Notes: a model not told the origin generated them from the letters alone. A DNA stretch of 64,000 bases from an uncultured Treponema sp. (GCA_947166355.1 CAMVDX010000003.1:1-64000), one strand, 5' to 3'; shown: positions 8,396 to 17,937, counted from the first letter of the stretch. Made by a program: numbers and translations.

Positions 8396-9037
8396 ATGAT
8401 TCCTGTTATATATGAGAATAACGAAATATTTATTATAGATAAACCTGCAGGACTTGCAGTGCAGGGGGGGCAGGGAGTAGTACATTCTGTAGATTCTGAT
8501 TTTGCCAAACAGACAGGGCAGAAGGTTTACCTTGTTCATCGCCTTGATAAAGATACTTCAGGTCTTATGATTGTTGCAAAGAATTCTACAGCAGCAGGTA
8601 AATGGACAAAAATCATTGGTTCAAAAATTGCACGTAAGGAATACCTGGCCTTATGTGCTGGACGCTTAAATCCGAAAAACGGTGTTATAAAAGAAAATAT
8701 TGTTCAGCACGGCGAAGAAAAATCTGCAGTAACTCATTATTCTGTTGAAAAAGAATGGAATGTGACTTATGAAGGAGAAAATGGCGTGGAAGAAATTCCT
8801 TTGTCATTAATCAGGCTTCAACTGGAAACAGGCCGCATGCATCAGATTCGCATTCATCTTGCCAAAAATGGCTGCCCGATTGCTGGTGATGACCAGCATG
8901 GAAATTTTAAGCTGAACAAACTGCTAAAAAAAGTCTGCAAAATAAAAAGATTGCAGCTGGCGGCTGTAAGACTAACAATTCCCCTTGAGGGAAAAGAAAG
9001 AGTGTTTGAAGTAAAAGAACCGTTTCAAATTTTATAA
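8396..9037 (+). CDS. RluA-family RNA pseudouridine synthase
   Basis: Converts uridine to pseudouridine in rRNA or tRNA. At 213 residues it is a short RluA-family enzyme without an N-terminal S4 domain. The catalytic motif HRLDKDTSG is at residues 49-57, with Asp51 as nucleophile. The family's second conserved block follows as ETGRMHQIRIHLAKNGCPIAGDDQHG. The target site cannot be inferred. Confidence 0.92.
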   Translation: MIPVIYENNEIFIIDKPAGLAVQGGQGVVHSVDSDFAKQTGQKVYLVHRLDKDTSGLMIVAKNSTAAGKWTKIIGSKIARKEYLALCAGRLNPKNGVIKENIVQHGEEKSAVTHYSVEKEWNVTYEGENGVEEIPLSLIRLQLETGRMHQIRIHLAKNGCPIAGDDQHGNFKLNKLLKKVCKIKRLQLAAVRLTIPLEGKERVFEVKEPFQIL

Positions 9038-9078
9038 AGATGTAGATTATCTTCATACTTTCATTGTTTCTTTATATA

Positions 9079-9087
9079 TGCTATAAT
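9079..9087 (+). promoter_or_regulatory. Extended -10 promoter giving a leaderless rmlB mRNA
   Basis: TGcTATAAT (9079-9087). Counting from the -10 box, the predicted +1 is 9094, which is the A of the preferred ATG. No good -35 box is seen, as expected for an extended -10 promoter. Confidence 0.6.
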
Positions 9088-9093
9088 AAAAGA

Positions 9094-10209
9094 ATGCGAA
9101 AACTTAAAAACATTCTTATCACAGGTGGAGCCGGATTCATCGGTTCAAATTTTATTCATTATCTATTTAATATGTCTTCTGCAGAAGGTAATCTTTTTAA
9201 CGATGCAAACTTTAACGGTACAGTCGTAAATGTTGACTGTCTTACCTATGCAGGAAATCTTGAATCTCTTAAAGATGTTGAAGCTCAGTTCGGCGGAAAA
9301 CGTTATTTCTTTGAAAAGGTTGATATCTGTGACCGCGAAAATATTGAACGTATTTTCAAGCAGTATGATATTGATACTGTAATTCATTTTGCAGCAGAAA
9401 GTCATGTAGACCGCTCAATTCTTGGTCCTGAAGCCTTTATGAAAACAAACGTAATGGGAACTTTCACATTACTTGATGTTGCCCGCAATTACTGGAAAAA
9501 GGAAGACGGCAGCATTCGTGACGATGTTCTTTTCCATCATATTTCAACAGATGAAGTTTACGGTTCTCTTGGTGAAACAGGATACTTCCGCGAGGATACA
9601 CCTTATGATCCGCGCAGCCCTTACTCTTCATCAAAAGCAAGTTCTGACCACATTGTTATGGCATACTTTCATACATACGGCCTTCCAATCACTTTATCTA
9701 ACTGTACAAATAACTATGGCCCATACCAGTTCCCGGAAAAACTTCTTCCTTTGATGATTTCGAATATCCGCGACGGAAAGAACCTTCCTGTTTACGGAAA
9801 GGGCGATAATATCCGCGACTGGATTTATGTAGAAGATCACAACCGCGCTGTATGGCTTATTGTAAACAAGGGCGTAACCGGTGAAAAATATAATATCGGC
9901 GGTGAAAATGAATGGCAGAATATCAAGCTGCTTCATAAGGTAATTGAACTTACTGCTGCTGCAACAGGAAAATCAGTTGAAGAAGTTGAAAAGACAATCA
10001 CTTATGTAAAAGACCGTCCTGGTCATGACAAGCGCTATGCAATCGACTGTACAAAAATTAAGACTCAGCTTGGCTGGGAACGCAAGATGACCTTTGAAGA
10101 GGGCTTGCAGGAAACTGTAAAGTGGTACCTTAAAAATACTGACTGGATTAATAATATCTTAAATGGTAATTATAAACAGTGGGTTGAAAAGAACTATTCA
10201 AACAGATAA
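9094..10209 (+). CDS. rfbB: dTDP-glucose 4,6-dehydratase
   Basis: Makes dTDP-4-keto-6-deoxyglucose from dTDP-glucose, the second step to dTDP-rhamnose and related sugars. 371 residues of an extended short-chain dehydrogenase: NAD-binding GGAGFIG at 11-17, STDEVYG with the catalytic Asp-Glu pair, and the YSSSK catalytic Tyr-Lys motif. The ATG at 9094 is chosen because it places the Rossmann motif at the usual position; an upstream TTG frame start would only add ten odd residues. The partner genes rmlA, rmlC and rmlD are not in this window. No Shine-Dalgarno sequence is visible, in line with a leaderless transcript. Confidence 0.93.
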   Translation: MRKLKNILITGGAGFIGSNFIHYLFNMSSAEGNLFNDANFNGTVVNVDCLTYAGNLESLKDVEAQFGGKRYFFEKVDICDRENIERIFKQYDIDTVIHFAAESHVDRSILGPEAFMKTNVMGTFTLLDVARNYWKKEDGSIRDDVLFHHISTDEVYGSLGETGYFREDTPYDPRSPYSSSKASSDHIVMAYFHTYGLPITLSNCTNNYGPYQFPEKLLPLMISNIRDGKNLPVYGKGDNIRDWIYVEDHNRAVWLIVNKGVTGEKYNIGGENEWQNIKLLHKVIELTAAATGKSVEEVEKTITYVKDRPGHDKRYAIDCTKIKTQLGWERKMTFEEGLQETVKWYLKNTDWINNILNGNYKQWVEKNYSNR

Positions 10210-10233
10210 AATTAAAAAAGGTAAAAGATTTCT

Positions 10234-10608
10234 ATGTTTGATGTAAAAGATACAGATTTTTTTGATATGGAAGACGAGGCATTTGATACTATTGTTGAAA
10301 ATGATATCTCGTTTACCGGTTCCATAAAAATGAAAAAAGCATTTATGATTCGCGGAAAGGTAAATGGTTCGATTGATTCCACCAGTGACCTTGTAATAGA
10401 TACGGAAGCAGTCGTAAATGCAGATATAAATGCTGAGCGGGTTCTTGTACGCGGAAAAGTAAAAGGTAATGTTGTAGGAAATAAATTAATTTTTGTAACT
10501 TCTACTGGTTCTCTTGATGGTGATATTACTACCGGCAAGGTTGTTCTTGAACCGGGATGTATATTTACTGGAAAATGTACAATGGTGAGAAATGAAAATG
10601 AAAAATAG
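10234..10608 (+). CDS. Bactofilin (polymer-forming cytoskeletal protein)
   Basis: 124-residue bactofilin: short beta-helix repeats run through the protein (SIKMKKAFMIRGKVNGSI, AERVLVRGKVKGNVVGNKL, GSLDGDITTGKVVLEPGCIFTG). Bactofilins form non-polar filaments and act in cell shape and peptidoglycan placement. The N-terminal ~28 residues are acidic and probably disordered. AAAGGTAAAAG provides the ribosome site. Its end overlaps the start of the next gene by 17 bases, so they are translated together. A second bactofilin lies at 52554. Confidence 0.88.
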   Translation: MFDVKDTDFFDMEDEAFDTIVENDISFTGSIKMKKAFMIRGKVNGSIDSTSDLVIDTEAVVNADINAERVLVRGKVKGNVVGNKLIFVTSTGSLDGDITTGKVVLEPGCIFTGKCTMVRNENEK

Positions 10609-11227
10609 AATCTGTATTCTGGCAGTTTTTCTGCTTTCCCTTACATCTTTATATGCACAGTCTGCTGCAAAACAGGACGCTCTTGTTCTTTATCATAATG
10701 GAAAATATAGAGAGGCTGTTCAGGTTTGTGAAGAAGAACTTGCAGAGAATCCTAATCGTGTTGAATCTTATGTAGTAATGTGTTGGGCTCTCGTAAAAAA
10801 TAAACAGTACGCAGAAGCTGAACAGCGTGCAACTGAAGGTCTAAAAGTAAGCCCTTATGATTTACGACTTATAGAAATTCTTGGCGAAGCAAAATATTAT
10901 CTTGGAAAAAATATAGGGGCAATGGATCAGTTTCAAAAGTATGTAGCCAGTGCTCCAGAAAGTGGTTCAAGAGTTGGAATTGCTTATTATTTTATGGGAG
11001 AAATTTTCATCCGACAGGCACGATATCAGCATGCAGACATTGCACTTTCTTCTGCCGTAAAAAAAGAACCTCTGCTTGATACCTGGTGGATAAGACTTGG
11101 TTATGCAAGAGAGATGGCTGGTAACTATTATGAAGCGGTTACTGCCTATGATGAAGCATTGCGTCTTAATTCTTCTTCTGTAGACGCTTCTCGTGGACGC
11201 GAACGCGTTAGTACAAAGTTACAGTAA
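10592..11227 (+). CDS. Exported TPR-repeat protein
   Basis: 211 residues. A signal peptide (about 1-22, ending SLYAQS) is followed by tandem tetratricopeptide repeats, for example YHNGKYREAVQVCEEELAENPNRVESYVVM and GNYYEAVTAYDEALRLNSSSVDA. It is likely a periplasmic scaffold protein. GGTGAG precedes the ATG. It overlaps the bactofilin gene and directly precedes mtaB, so the three appear to form one transcription unit. Confidence 0.82.
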   Translation: MKMKNRICILAVFLLSLTSLYAQSAAKQDALVLYHNGKYREAVQVCEEELAENPNRVESYVVMCWALVKNKQYAEAEQRATEGLKVSPYDLRLIEILGEAKYYLGKNIGAMDQFQKYVASAPESGSRVGIAYYFMGEIFIRQARYQHADIALSSAVKKEPLLDTWWIRLGYAREMAGNYYEAVTAYDEALRLNSSSVDASRGRERVSTKLQ

Positions 11228-11231
11228 TATT

Positions 11232-12668
11232 GTGAGTGAAATTCGAATAGAAACTCTGGGCTGCAGATTAAATCAGATTGAAAGTGAATCTATGGCCCGT
11301 ATTTTTTTAGACAAAGGATTTTCTGTCAGTATGGAAGGTGTAACCTCTAGTTCTCCAGAAGATTCGAAAACTCTAATCTGTATAATCAATACCTGTACGG
11401 TAACCCAGAAAGCCGAACAGAAAGCACGCCGGTTAATCCGTTTAATTTTAAAAAAATATCCTGTCTGTACTCTTATTGCAACCGGGTGTTATGCACAACT
11501 TTCTTCAGCTCAGATAGAATCAATGGATAACAGAATCTGTGTAATAGGCGGCCAGATAAAAAGTAGAATTTCTGAAATCCCTGAACTTTTACTAAATCTA
11601 CTAAATGAAAAAAAATCTTCATGGAATCCTGTTTCTTTTGCAAATCAGATAAAAACTTCAATTGCAGCAAAGCCTCAGACAAAATTGAATTTTCCTGAGG
11701 AATCGTTTAAGCTTGCGGCTTCTACCTTTCTTTCTCATAGTCGTCCAAGCTTAAAGATTCAAGATGGCTGTAACAGTAACTGTTCTTACTGCGCAATTCA
11801 TATTGCCCGTGGTCATAGTGTTTCCCTTGATGTTCAAACTGCAATTGACCGTGTACAGGAACTGGAATCAAAGGGACATGAAGAAGTTGTACTCACATCT
11901 GTAAATATTGGTCAGTATAAAGCTGAGTACGAAGGCCATTATATAAATTTTACAAAACTGCTTGCTTTGCTGCTGGAAAAAACAAACAAAATACATTTTA
12001 GAATTTCAAGCCTTTATCCGGATGTAGTTGATGATGATTTTTGCCGGGTAATTTCAAATGAAAGGGTTCAGCCTCATTTTCATATTTCCGTTCAAAGCGG
12101 TAGTACAAAAATTCTTGAAGCAATGAACAGACCTTACAGCAGAGAGTCTATAATAAATGCCTGTAAAAATCTGAGAGAAGCAAAAAACAACCCTTTTATT
12201 GCCTGTGATATTATAACAGGTTTTCCCGGTGAAAGTGATGAAGATTTTGAAAAAACTATGCAGCTTTGTTCTGAATGTGATTTTGCGTGGGTTCATGCTT
12301 TTCCTTTTTCAGAACGCCCGGGCACAATAGCTGCCAGTATGAAAAATAAAGTAGCTCAGTCGGTCTCAGGTGAACGTGCAAAAAGGCTTACTGAATGGGC
12401 TATAAATCAAAAAATCAAATATGTAAAAAGCTTTTCTGGAAGCGAGCATAAGGCCGTCTTAGAAACTGTAAAAAGACCTTTAGTTTTGTCTGCAAAAGGA
12501 GAAGGAAAAATTATATATCATGCCGTTACTGATAATTTTATTCACTGTGAAATAATTTCAAACAGAATTCTAGAAGCAAATAAAATGATTTCCATTCGAA
12601 TAACAAATGTTCTTGAAGACCGAATAAAAAAAGGCGGCGACATAGAAGCTGCCGCCGAATTTATTTAA
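11232..12668 (+). CDS. mtaB: tRNA (t6A37) methylthiotransferase MtaB
   Basis: Radical-SAM enzyme that adds a methylthio group to t6A37 of tRNAs reading ANN codons. From the GTG at 11232 it has 478 residues. The N-terminal MTTase domain begins IETLGCRLNQIES with later cluster cysteines (INTCTVT, ATGCY). The radical SAM cysteines are in GCNSNCSYC. The MtaB wording GCRLNQ, rather than the MiaB GCQMN, supports the subfamily. The start is uncertain: GTG at 11193 inside the previous gene is an alternative, and neither has a clear ribosome site. Confidence 0.88.
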   Translation: MSEIRIETLGCRLNQIESESMARIFLDKGFSVSMEGVTSSSPEDSKTLICIINTCTVTQKAEQKARRLIRLILKKYPVCTLIATGCYAQLSSAQIESMDNRICVIGGQIKSRISEIPELLLNLLNEKKSSWNPVSFANQIKTSIAAKPQTKLNFPEESFKLAASTFLSHSRPSLKIQDGCNSNCSYCAIHIARGHSVSLDVQTAIDRVQELESKGHEEVVLTSVNIGQYKAEYEGHYINFTKLLALLLEKTNKIHFRISSLYPDVVDDDFCRVISNERVQPHFHISVQSGSTKILEAMNRPYSRESIINACKNLREAKNNPFIACDIITGFPGESDEDFEKTMQLCSECDFAWVHAFPFSERPGTIAASMKNKVAQSVSGERAKRLTEWAINQKIKYVKSFSGSEHKAVLETVKRPLVLSAKGEGKIIYHAVTDNFIHCEIISNRILEANKMISIRITNVLEDRIKKGGDIEAAAEFI

Positions 12669-12674
12669 TCCGAA

Positions 12675-13394
12675 TCAGAGACTGCACATTGTTTCATAAA
12701 AGCCTGGAATTAACGAAGTAGCGAGTATCATTGATACAGTCGCAAAATCGAGTAGTGCGTGTCCAATCATAATTGGTAATGGATTTCTTTTTTTATAATA
12801 TTGCCAGCATAGAATAATTGTAAGTGGTAAAAAAGATAAGAACCTGTATATTATAAATTTCACATCTAACAAAGTTGGAATAAAACTGTGCTGCAGGGCA
12901 AAGAAAAAGGCTGGAATAAAAATTGCTGCATATTTATTTTTTATCTGATTTACTCCACAGCCTAAATAAACTCCCTCTTCTGCAAAAGCTGTAGAAACTG
13001 GGAGAATGAAGAAATTACAGACCGCAAGTACAGGAGGAAGCGGAGCAATCATAGCAGGCGGTGAATAAGGAATTAACCCATAACAGATAAAGCCTGCAAG
13101 GTACATTCCAATCATACCAACTGGAAAAATAATAAGAAGAGTCAAAAAAATCTCTCTGACTTTTGTTTTGCCTTTCTCATAATTTATCAATTTACCAAAA
13201 TCAGAGCCTGTTTTTTTAGTAATTATAATCAGCAACAATAAAATGATAATATTCACTATGCTTGCAGCAATAGACCACCAGTTACTTATTTCACTCAGAG
13301 CTTTTTTTAATGACAGACTTCCGGTTATAAAAATCAGGAAAAATGCAAGGCTGCGTAATGGTAAAAAAAAAGCAGGCAAAATTTTATTCTTCAT
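12675..13394 (-). CDS. CPBP-family (Abi/CAAX-like) intramembrane protein
   Basis: 239-residue integral membrane protein with about six to seven hydrophobic helices. The CPBP motifs are recognisable: the glutamate pair in FAEEGVYLG and the FxxxH motif in FFFALQHSF. The arginine usually following the EE motif is replaced, so protease activity is uncertain. Members include prenyl endopeptidases and bacteriocin-immunity proteins; the role here is unknown. It is followed downstream by nothing on its strand and lies 9 bp after the small secreted protein gene, likely in the same transcript. Confidence 0.72.
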   Translation of the reverse strand: MKNKILPAFFLPLRSLAFFLIFITGSLSLKKALSEISNWWSIAASIVNIIILLLLIIITKKTGSDFGKLINYEKGKTKVREIFLTLLIIFPVGMIGMYLAGFICYGLIPYSPPAMIAPLPPVLAVCNFFILPVSTAFAEEGVYLGCGVNQIKNKYAAIFIPAFFFALQHSFIPTLLDVKFIIYRFLSFLPLTIILCWQYYKKRNPLPIMIGHALLDFATVSMILATSLIPGFYETMCSL

Positions 13395-13403
13395 TAAAAA
13401 CTC

Positions 13404-13838
13404 CTAAAAGGAAAACAACTCCATCGTAAGTACTGAATCATTTGAAATACTTACCTTTAATTTACTGAATTTAGGAATGCTTTTACCGTTATAATTATTC
13501 ATCGCAACCGGCTCCTTAGGCATTCCAAACATTCCTTCATCGAGTTTATCATTATTGTTAATGTCATGAAAAATTGCAAATAGATAATCTCCATCTGGTA
13601 ATTCAACGTCAAATTCAGTTTTATCTTTAGTTGGAATTATTATTGTAGTATAACAGGGATCTTTTTTATTAAAACATTTTTCAGAATTATAAACACTTAC
13701 GAAAAGTTTGCCATCTTCCGATATTACGTTAGCCAATTCAACTTTTACCTTGTTCTGTTTTGACTGTGCAAAAGCCTGAGAAAAGCTTAATGCCAGAATA
13801 GAAATAATAATTGTTTTGATTAAAAATTTTTTATTCAT
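13404..13838 (-). CDS. Small exported DUF2141-like protein
   Basis: 144 residues with a signal peptide (about 1-24, ending SQAFAQS). The mature part is an immunoglobulin-like beta-sandwich with the typical sequence YLFAIFHDINNNDKLDEGMFGMPKEP, which matches DUF2141 proteins. Function is unknown. The start at 13838 is preferred: AAGGGAAAG lies just upstream and the signal peptide begins at once. A longer in-frame start would run back into the tRNA-derived repeat. Confidence 0.75.
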   Translation of the reverse strand: MNKKFLIKTIIISILALSFSQAFAQSKQNKVKVELANVISEDGKLFVSVYNSEKCFNKKDPCYTTIIIPTKDKTEFDVELPDGDYLFAIFHDINNNDKLDEGMFGMPKEPVAMNNYNGKSIPKFSKLKVSISNDSVLTMELFSF

Positions 13839-13904
13839 TTTTCTTTCCCTTATGTTTTTGTTGTATATTAATAAAACACTTAAGTAAAAGCTTTTTGTTA
13901 CTGA

Positions 13905-13966
13905 AGTTAAATAAAAAAGACTTCCCATAAAGAGAAGTCTACTATCGGGCAAGAGGGATTTGAACC
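13905..13966 (-). repeat. Truncated copy of the tRNA-Pro 3' end plus terminator
   Basis: 13946-13966 repeats the last 21 bases (T-loop to acceptor 3' strand) of the complete tRNA-Pro at 14138-14158, at an offset of exactly 192 bp. The following minus-strand segment repeats too: a hairpin with agacttc / gaagtct arms (13918-13940) and an A-rich tract, matching the terminator of the real tRNA gene in position though not in stem sequence. The rest of the tRNA is absent, so this is not a functional tRNA gene. Between the copies (13967-14096) lie two hairpins and an inverted piece of the tRNA (14072-14083). Confidence 0.88.
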
Positions 13967-14136
13967 TGCTCTTATAGAAAATCCGTTAAGAAAAATTGTG
14001 CGACAGCGCAATTTTTTAGGATTAACAAAAAAATGCTCCGAGCGAGACTTGCGAGCGAGGCCGACATCCGAAGGATGTCGGGGGTAAGAACTCTGTAGTT
14101 AAATAAAAAAGACTCTCAATTATGAGAGTCTAAATC

Positions 14137-14209
14137 TCGGGCAAGAGGGATTTGAACCCCCGACATCCTGGTCCCAAACCAGACGCGCTACCAGCTGCGC
14201 TATTGCCCG
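14137..14209 (-). tRNA. tRNA-Pro (anticodon TGG)
   Basis: Full cloverleaf on the minus strand: acceptor CGGGCAA / TTGCCCG, D arm with AGCTGGTA, anticodon stem TCTGG / CCAGG around loop TTTGGGA (anticodon TGG), T arm GGGGG TTCGAAT CCCTC, discriminator A at 14137. CCA is not encoded. It is followed by a hairpin terminator (agactctca / tgagagtct, 14110-14131) with a T-rich tail on the minus strand. Confidence 0.97.
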
Positions 14210-14222
14210 TTGCGTGATTAAT

Positions 14223-14251
14223 AATATATACTTTTTACGAGAGTTAATCAA
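14223..14251 (-). promoter_or_regulatory. Predicted promoter of tRNA-Pro
   Basis: Minus strand: TTGATT (14246-14251), 17-bp spacer, TATATT (14223-14228), ending about 13 bases before the tRNA 5' end. Confidence 0.65.
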
Positions 14252-14289
14252 GAGCAAAATGCTAAAAATGCTAAAAAATCAAAAATATT

Positions 14290-16107
14290 TTATTTACCTG
14301 TTGAAAATCCATTAATCATATCTGCAACTTTGTTTGTGGCAGAGAGATTTCTGTCTGATGCCGTGGAGGTTGCTTCTGCGGTATTTTTCATTTCTTCCAT
14401 TCGGGCTGTAACATTTGTTGATTTATTCATAGTGCTTTCTGCAAGTTCATTCAACGCACGTATGCCTTCAAATACGAGTTCACTTTCTCCTTTCATATGC
14501 GATGAAGCAGAGGTAATATCGTTTGTGGTTCCTTCAAGGGTAATCATTGAATTCAGAATATTTTCTGCGCCAAGGCGTTCTTCGTTCATTCCAGACTGAA
14601 CCTGATTAATAAGCTCTTCGAGATGTTTAATTTTTTCTGCAACACTTGCAAAGTTGGATGCAGATTTATTTGAAGATTCAACAATTCCACTGATTGCGTC
14701 GGTAATACTTTGCAAAAGGTGAGAAATCGAATCGGATTGTTTAGCAGAAGTTTCAGCAAGCGTTCTGATTTCTCCCGCAACAACTGCAAAGCCTTTTCCA
14801 GCTTCTCCTGCGTGTGATGCTTCAATTGCCGCATTCATAGCAAGAAGGTTAGTTTGCTTCGCAATAGAAGAAATCGATGCATTGGCCAAAAGCAGGTGTT
14901 CACTTTGTTGAGCAATGTTACCAATCTGCTTTGTTACACTGTTCTGCTGTGATTGTCCATCTGTTGCCTCTTTTACAAGAAGCTTATATTCACTTATGAT
15001 TTCATTAACATTTGAATCTACAGATTTAATGCTGTCTGTAATTCCTCCTATTATAGAAGAAGACTGTTGTATTGCCTCAGATTGCTGACTAAGCTTCTGA
15101 TCAAGACTTCTGATTTCACTTTCTACAGACTGCATACCATTAGTAATTCCTTCAACCTTACCTGACTGCTCTGTAATACTTGTAGAAATTTCTTCTATAT
15201 CTTTAGTTGCAGCCGAAAGAACTTTTATATGCTCTGACATTTTGGTAGAAAGTTCACTTCCTGTTTCATTTAAGATTCCAGTTTCACCCTGCAGCTGTGT
15301 TATCAGAGTATGTAAGCTTGATATAACTCCGTTACAATGTTTTGCCAGTGTAGATAGTTCATTATTACCATGTTCAGGAATTCTAAAAGTCAGGTCAGCT
15401 TTTCCGGAGGCAATTTTTTCCATAGCAAGTGAAATAATCTTCATCGTTCCAAATATTCGGGATGTAAAAAGAAAAACAAGACCAATTCCAATTATAAGAA
15501 CTATAATACTTACTATGGCAATACTTATAATTCTTCGTTTCAGCATTTGAAGAATTGTTTCAACATTAAAATCAACTCCGATAAAGCCGACAACTTTTCC
15601 GGCAGAGTTTTTAATTCCTTTATATGTTGAAATTGTGTAGCCCCACTGATCCTGTTTTTCAAGCCCAGACGAATGAAAGCCTCCGTCCTGCATTGCAAGA
15701 AGCGGACCTTCACCATAATCAGAAATATCTTCATGAGTTCCTAAATCAGAAAAGTTTTCAGTATCGCTCGGATCGCAGGAACCATCAATAATATACTTAA
15801 AAATTGTTCCACCTGCAGGCGCCATTGTATAAAGATATGAACATTTAATTGTTTCTTTTATTTCCAGGAGAGCAAGACGGGCTTCTTCATAATAAGGATT
15901 ATTTACAGAAGGATTTAATACAAGTTCTTCAAACTTATCGCCATCCAATACTTCATCAGCTTTTTGTGCAATTGGAATTCCTTGTTCAGAACAAAGTGCA
16001 ACTCCAGTATTTATAATACTATATGCAGAAAAAACGCCCATTATAGTACTAGAAAGAAGAATGAAGAGTCCAAAAATTACAATAAAACGTGTGCGTAGCG
16101 AATGCAT
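14290..16107 (-). CDS. Methyl-accepting chemotaxis protein
   Basis: 605-residue chemoreceptor. A first membrane helix (about 8-30), a periplasmic sensor region probably of the Cache type, a second helix (about 192-215), a HAMP linker (about 216-270) and a long cytoplasmic coiled coil. The conserved signalling tip reads [26 protein letters not shown] in two parts around residue 420. It couples ligand sensing to CheA/CheW and flagellar rotation; the ligand is unknown. GAGG lies six bases before the ATG and is contained in the terminator of thrS, the upstream gene on the same strand. Confidence 0.93.
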   Translation of the reverse strand: MHSLRTRFIVIFGLFILLSSTIMGVFSAYSIINTGVALCSEQGIPIAQKADEVLDGDKFEELVLNPSVNNPYYEEARLALLEIKETIKCSYLYTMAPAGGTIFKYIIDGSCDPSDTENFSDLGTHEDISDYGEGPLLAMQDGGFHSSGLEKQDQWGYTISTYKGIKNSAGKVVGFIGVDFNVETILQMLKRRIISIAIVSIIVLIIGIGLVFLFTSRIFGTMKIISLAMEKIASGKADLTFRIPEHGNNELSTLAKHCNGVISSLHTLITQLQGETGILNETGSELSTKMSEHIKVLSAATKDIEEISTSITEQSGKVEGITNGMQSVESEIRSLDQKLSQQSEAIQQSSSIIGGITDSIKSVDSNVNEIISEYKLLVKEATDGQSQQNSVTKQIGNIAQQSEHLLLANASISSIAKQTNLLAMNAAIEASHAGEAGKGFAVVAGEIRTLAETSAKQSDSISHLLQSITDAISGIVESSNKSASNFASVAEKIKHLEELINQVQSGMNEERLGAENILNSMITLEGTTNDITSASSHMKGESELVFEGIRALNELAESTMNKSTNVTARMEEMKNTAEATSTASDRNLSATNKVADMINGFSTGK

Positions 16108-16155
16108 AAAAAACCTCGATGTAAAATCTTAATATTTAATTTTACACCGAGGTTT
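16108..16155 (-). terminator. thrS terminator overlapping the chemoreceptor ribosome site
   Basis: Arms 16139-16155 and 16111-16127 pair at 16 of 17 positions around an 11-base loop, followed on the minus strand by six Ts (16113-16108) and then the ATG. The 3' arm contains the GAGG used by the chemoreceptor gene, so folding the terminator hides that Shine-Dalgarno sequence. Confidence 0.85.
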
Positions 16156-16182
16156 AATGTTTTTCAAATTAATAGATTGTTA

Positions 16183-17937
16183 TTAGATGTCAGTACCTTT
16201 TTCTTCGTTTTTCTTCTGAACATAAGCAATGAATTCTTCAATCTTCATTGTCTTCTGTTCAAGCCCGCTGTTCTGACGGAAGCGAACGGTTACAGTACCT
16301 TCCTTCTGTTCATTTTCACCAACAATCAGGATGTAAGGAGTTTTGTGTTCCTTTGTGATTGTCTTAATCTTGTTTCTCATGTTCTCTGTAGAAAGATATG
16401 CATTTGCACGGATATCTGCACCAATCAAAGATTCATATACCTTCTTAGCATAATCATCAAAATCATTTGAAACAGGAACAATTGCTGCCTGCTCAAAAGC
16501 GAGCCAGGTAGGGAAGTTACCTGCAAAGTTTTCAATGAGGATTCCAAGGAAGCGCTCGAAAGAACCAAGGATAGCGCGGTGAAGCATAACTGGGTGATGC
16601 TTCTGGTTATCTGCACCAATGTAAGTAGCATCAAGGCGTTCTGCAGATGGCAGCTGATAGTCTACCTGAATTGTACCGCACTGCCATTCACGTCCGATGC
16701 AGTCGTAAAGCTTAAATTCAAGCTTTGGACCGTAGAAGGCACCTTCACCAGGCTGAATCTCATATTCAAGACCAGCTTCGTGACATGCGTCAGCCAGTCC
16801 TTTTTCTGCTCTTTCCCAGGTTGCAAGGTCACCAACGTGATCTTCTGGCATTGTAGAGAATTTTACTACAAGGTCATTAAAGCCAAAGTCATGGTAAACC
16901 TGCTTTAAAAGCTTACAGAACTTTGCAACTTCCGGGCCAATCTGTTCTTCTGTACAAAGAATATGAGCATCATCCTGAACAAAACCGCGAACACGCATTA
17001 CACCGTGGAGAGTTCCGCTTGCTTCGTTTCTTACGTCGTGACCAAACTCTGCAAGACGGAGTGGAAGATCCTTATAAGAACGCTGTCGGCTCTTGAAAAT
17101 CTCAAGGGCTCCTGGGCAGTTCATAGGCTTAATAGCGAACATACGTTTTTCAGATTCAGTGATAAACATGTTCTGCTGATAGTGTCCCCAGTGACCAGAG
17201 CGCTCCCAGAGAGAGCGTGGCATGATAGCAGGAGTATTTACTTCCTGATAACCGTCGCGGCGGATCATCTTACGCATATAGTCCTGCATAACAGTGTAGA
17301 TAGTCCATCCGTTTGGATGCCAGAAAATCTGACCAGGATCTTCAGGGTCAAGGTGGAAGAGATCCATTTCCTGACCAAGCTTACGGTGGTCGCGTTTTTC
17401 TGCCTCAGCAAGCATAGCAAGATAATCTTTAAGATCATTTGGCTTTTCAAAACAGAGAGCGTAAACGCGGGTAAGCATAGTGCGGTTTGAGTCACCACGC
17501 CAGTAAGCGCCTGCAACACGGTCAAGTTTGAATGCCTGTCCGTTGATTTCTTTTGTAGATGCTACGTGTGGACCACGGCAAAGGTCAAGATATCCATCCT
17601 GTTCGTAAGTAGAGATAGTTTCTCCCTCAGGCAAGTCGTTAATCAATTCAATCTTATAAGGCTGGTCTGCAAAAAGCTTGAGCGCCTCTTCCTTTGAGAT
17701 TTCCTTGCGGACAAATTCATGATTTCCGGCAAGGATTCTTCTCATTTCTTTTTCAACGGTAGCAAAATCGGTCTCGGTGAAGCGGGTGTCGGTTGGAAAT
17801 TCAAAGTCATAGTAAAATCCGTTTTCGATAGCAGGTCCGATAGCAATCTTTGTGCCCGGGTAAAGCTTCAAAATAGCTTCTGCCATCACATGAGCGCAGC
17901 TGTGTCTTACAGTCTGCAAGTGTTCATCAATAGCCAT
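16183..17937 (-). CDS. thrS: Threonyl-tRNA synthetase
   Basis: Class II aminoacyl-tRNA synthetase charging tRNA-Thr. From the ATG at 17937 (AGAGGT just upstream) it has 584 residues. It begins directly with the N2 editing/SAD domain ([11 protein letters not shown], His-rich zinc site), continues with the catalytic core ([29 protein letters not shown]) and ends with the anticodon-binding domain. The ~60-residue N-terminal TGS domain of the usual ~640-residue enzyme is missing. Extending the frame upstream adds only non-TGS sequence over the promoter. Confidence 0.96.
   Translation of the reverse strand: MAIDEHLQTVRHSCAHVMAEAILKLYPGTKIAIGPAIENGFYYDFEFPTDTRFTETDFATVEKEMRRILAGNHEFVRKEISKEEALKLFADQPYKIELINDLPEGETISTYEQDGYLDLCRGPHVASTKEINGQAFKLDRVAGAYWRGDSNRTMLTRVYALCFEKPNDLKDYLAMLAEAEKRDHRKLGQEMDLFHLDPEDPGQIFWHPNGWTIYTVMQDYMRKMIRRDGYQEVNTPAIMPRSLWERSGHWGHYQQNMFITESEKRMFAIKPMNCPGALEIFKSRQRSYKDLPLRLAEFGHDVRNEASGTLHGVMRVRGFVQDDAHILCTEEQIGPEVAKFCKLLKQVYHDFGFNDLVVKFSTMPEDHVGDLATWERAEKGLADACHEAGLEYEIQPGEGAFYGPKLEFKLYDCIGREWQCGTIQVDYQLPSAERLDATYIGADNQKHHPVMLHRAILGSFERFLGILIENFAGNFPTWLAFEQAAIVPVSNDFDDYAKKVYESLIGADIRANAYLSTENMRNKIKTITKEHKTPYILIVGENEQKEGTVTVRFRQNSGLEQKTMKIEEFIAYVQKKNEEKGTDI

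Noticed and set aside
13839-13952. N-terminal extension of the DUF2141-like protein
   Set aside because: It would place a signal peptide internally and run into the tRNA-derived repeat.
13946-13966. Second tRNA-Pro gene
   Set aside because: Only the 3' 21 bases are present; there is no D or anticodon arm upstream in the expected place.
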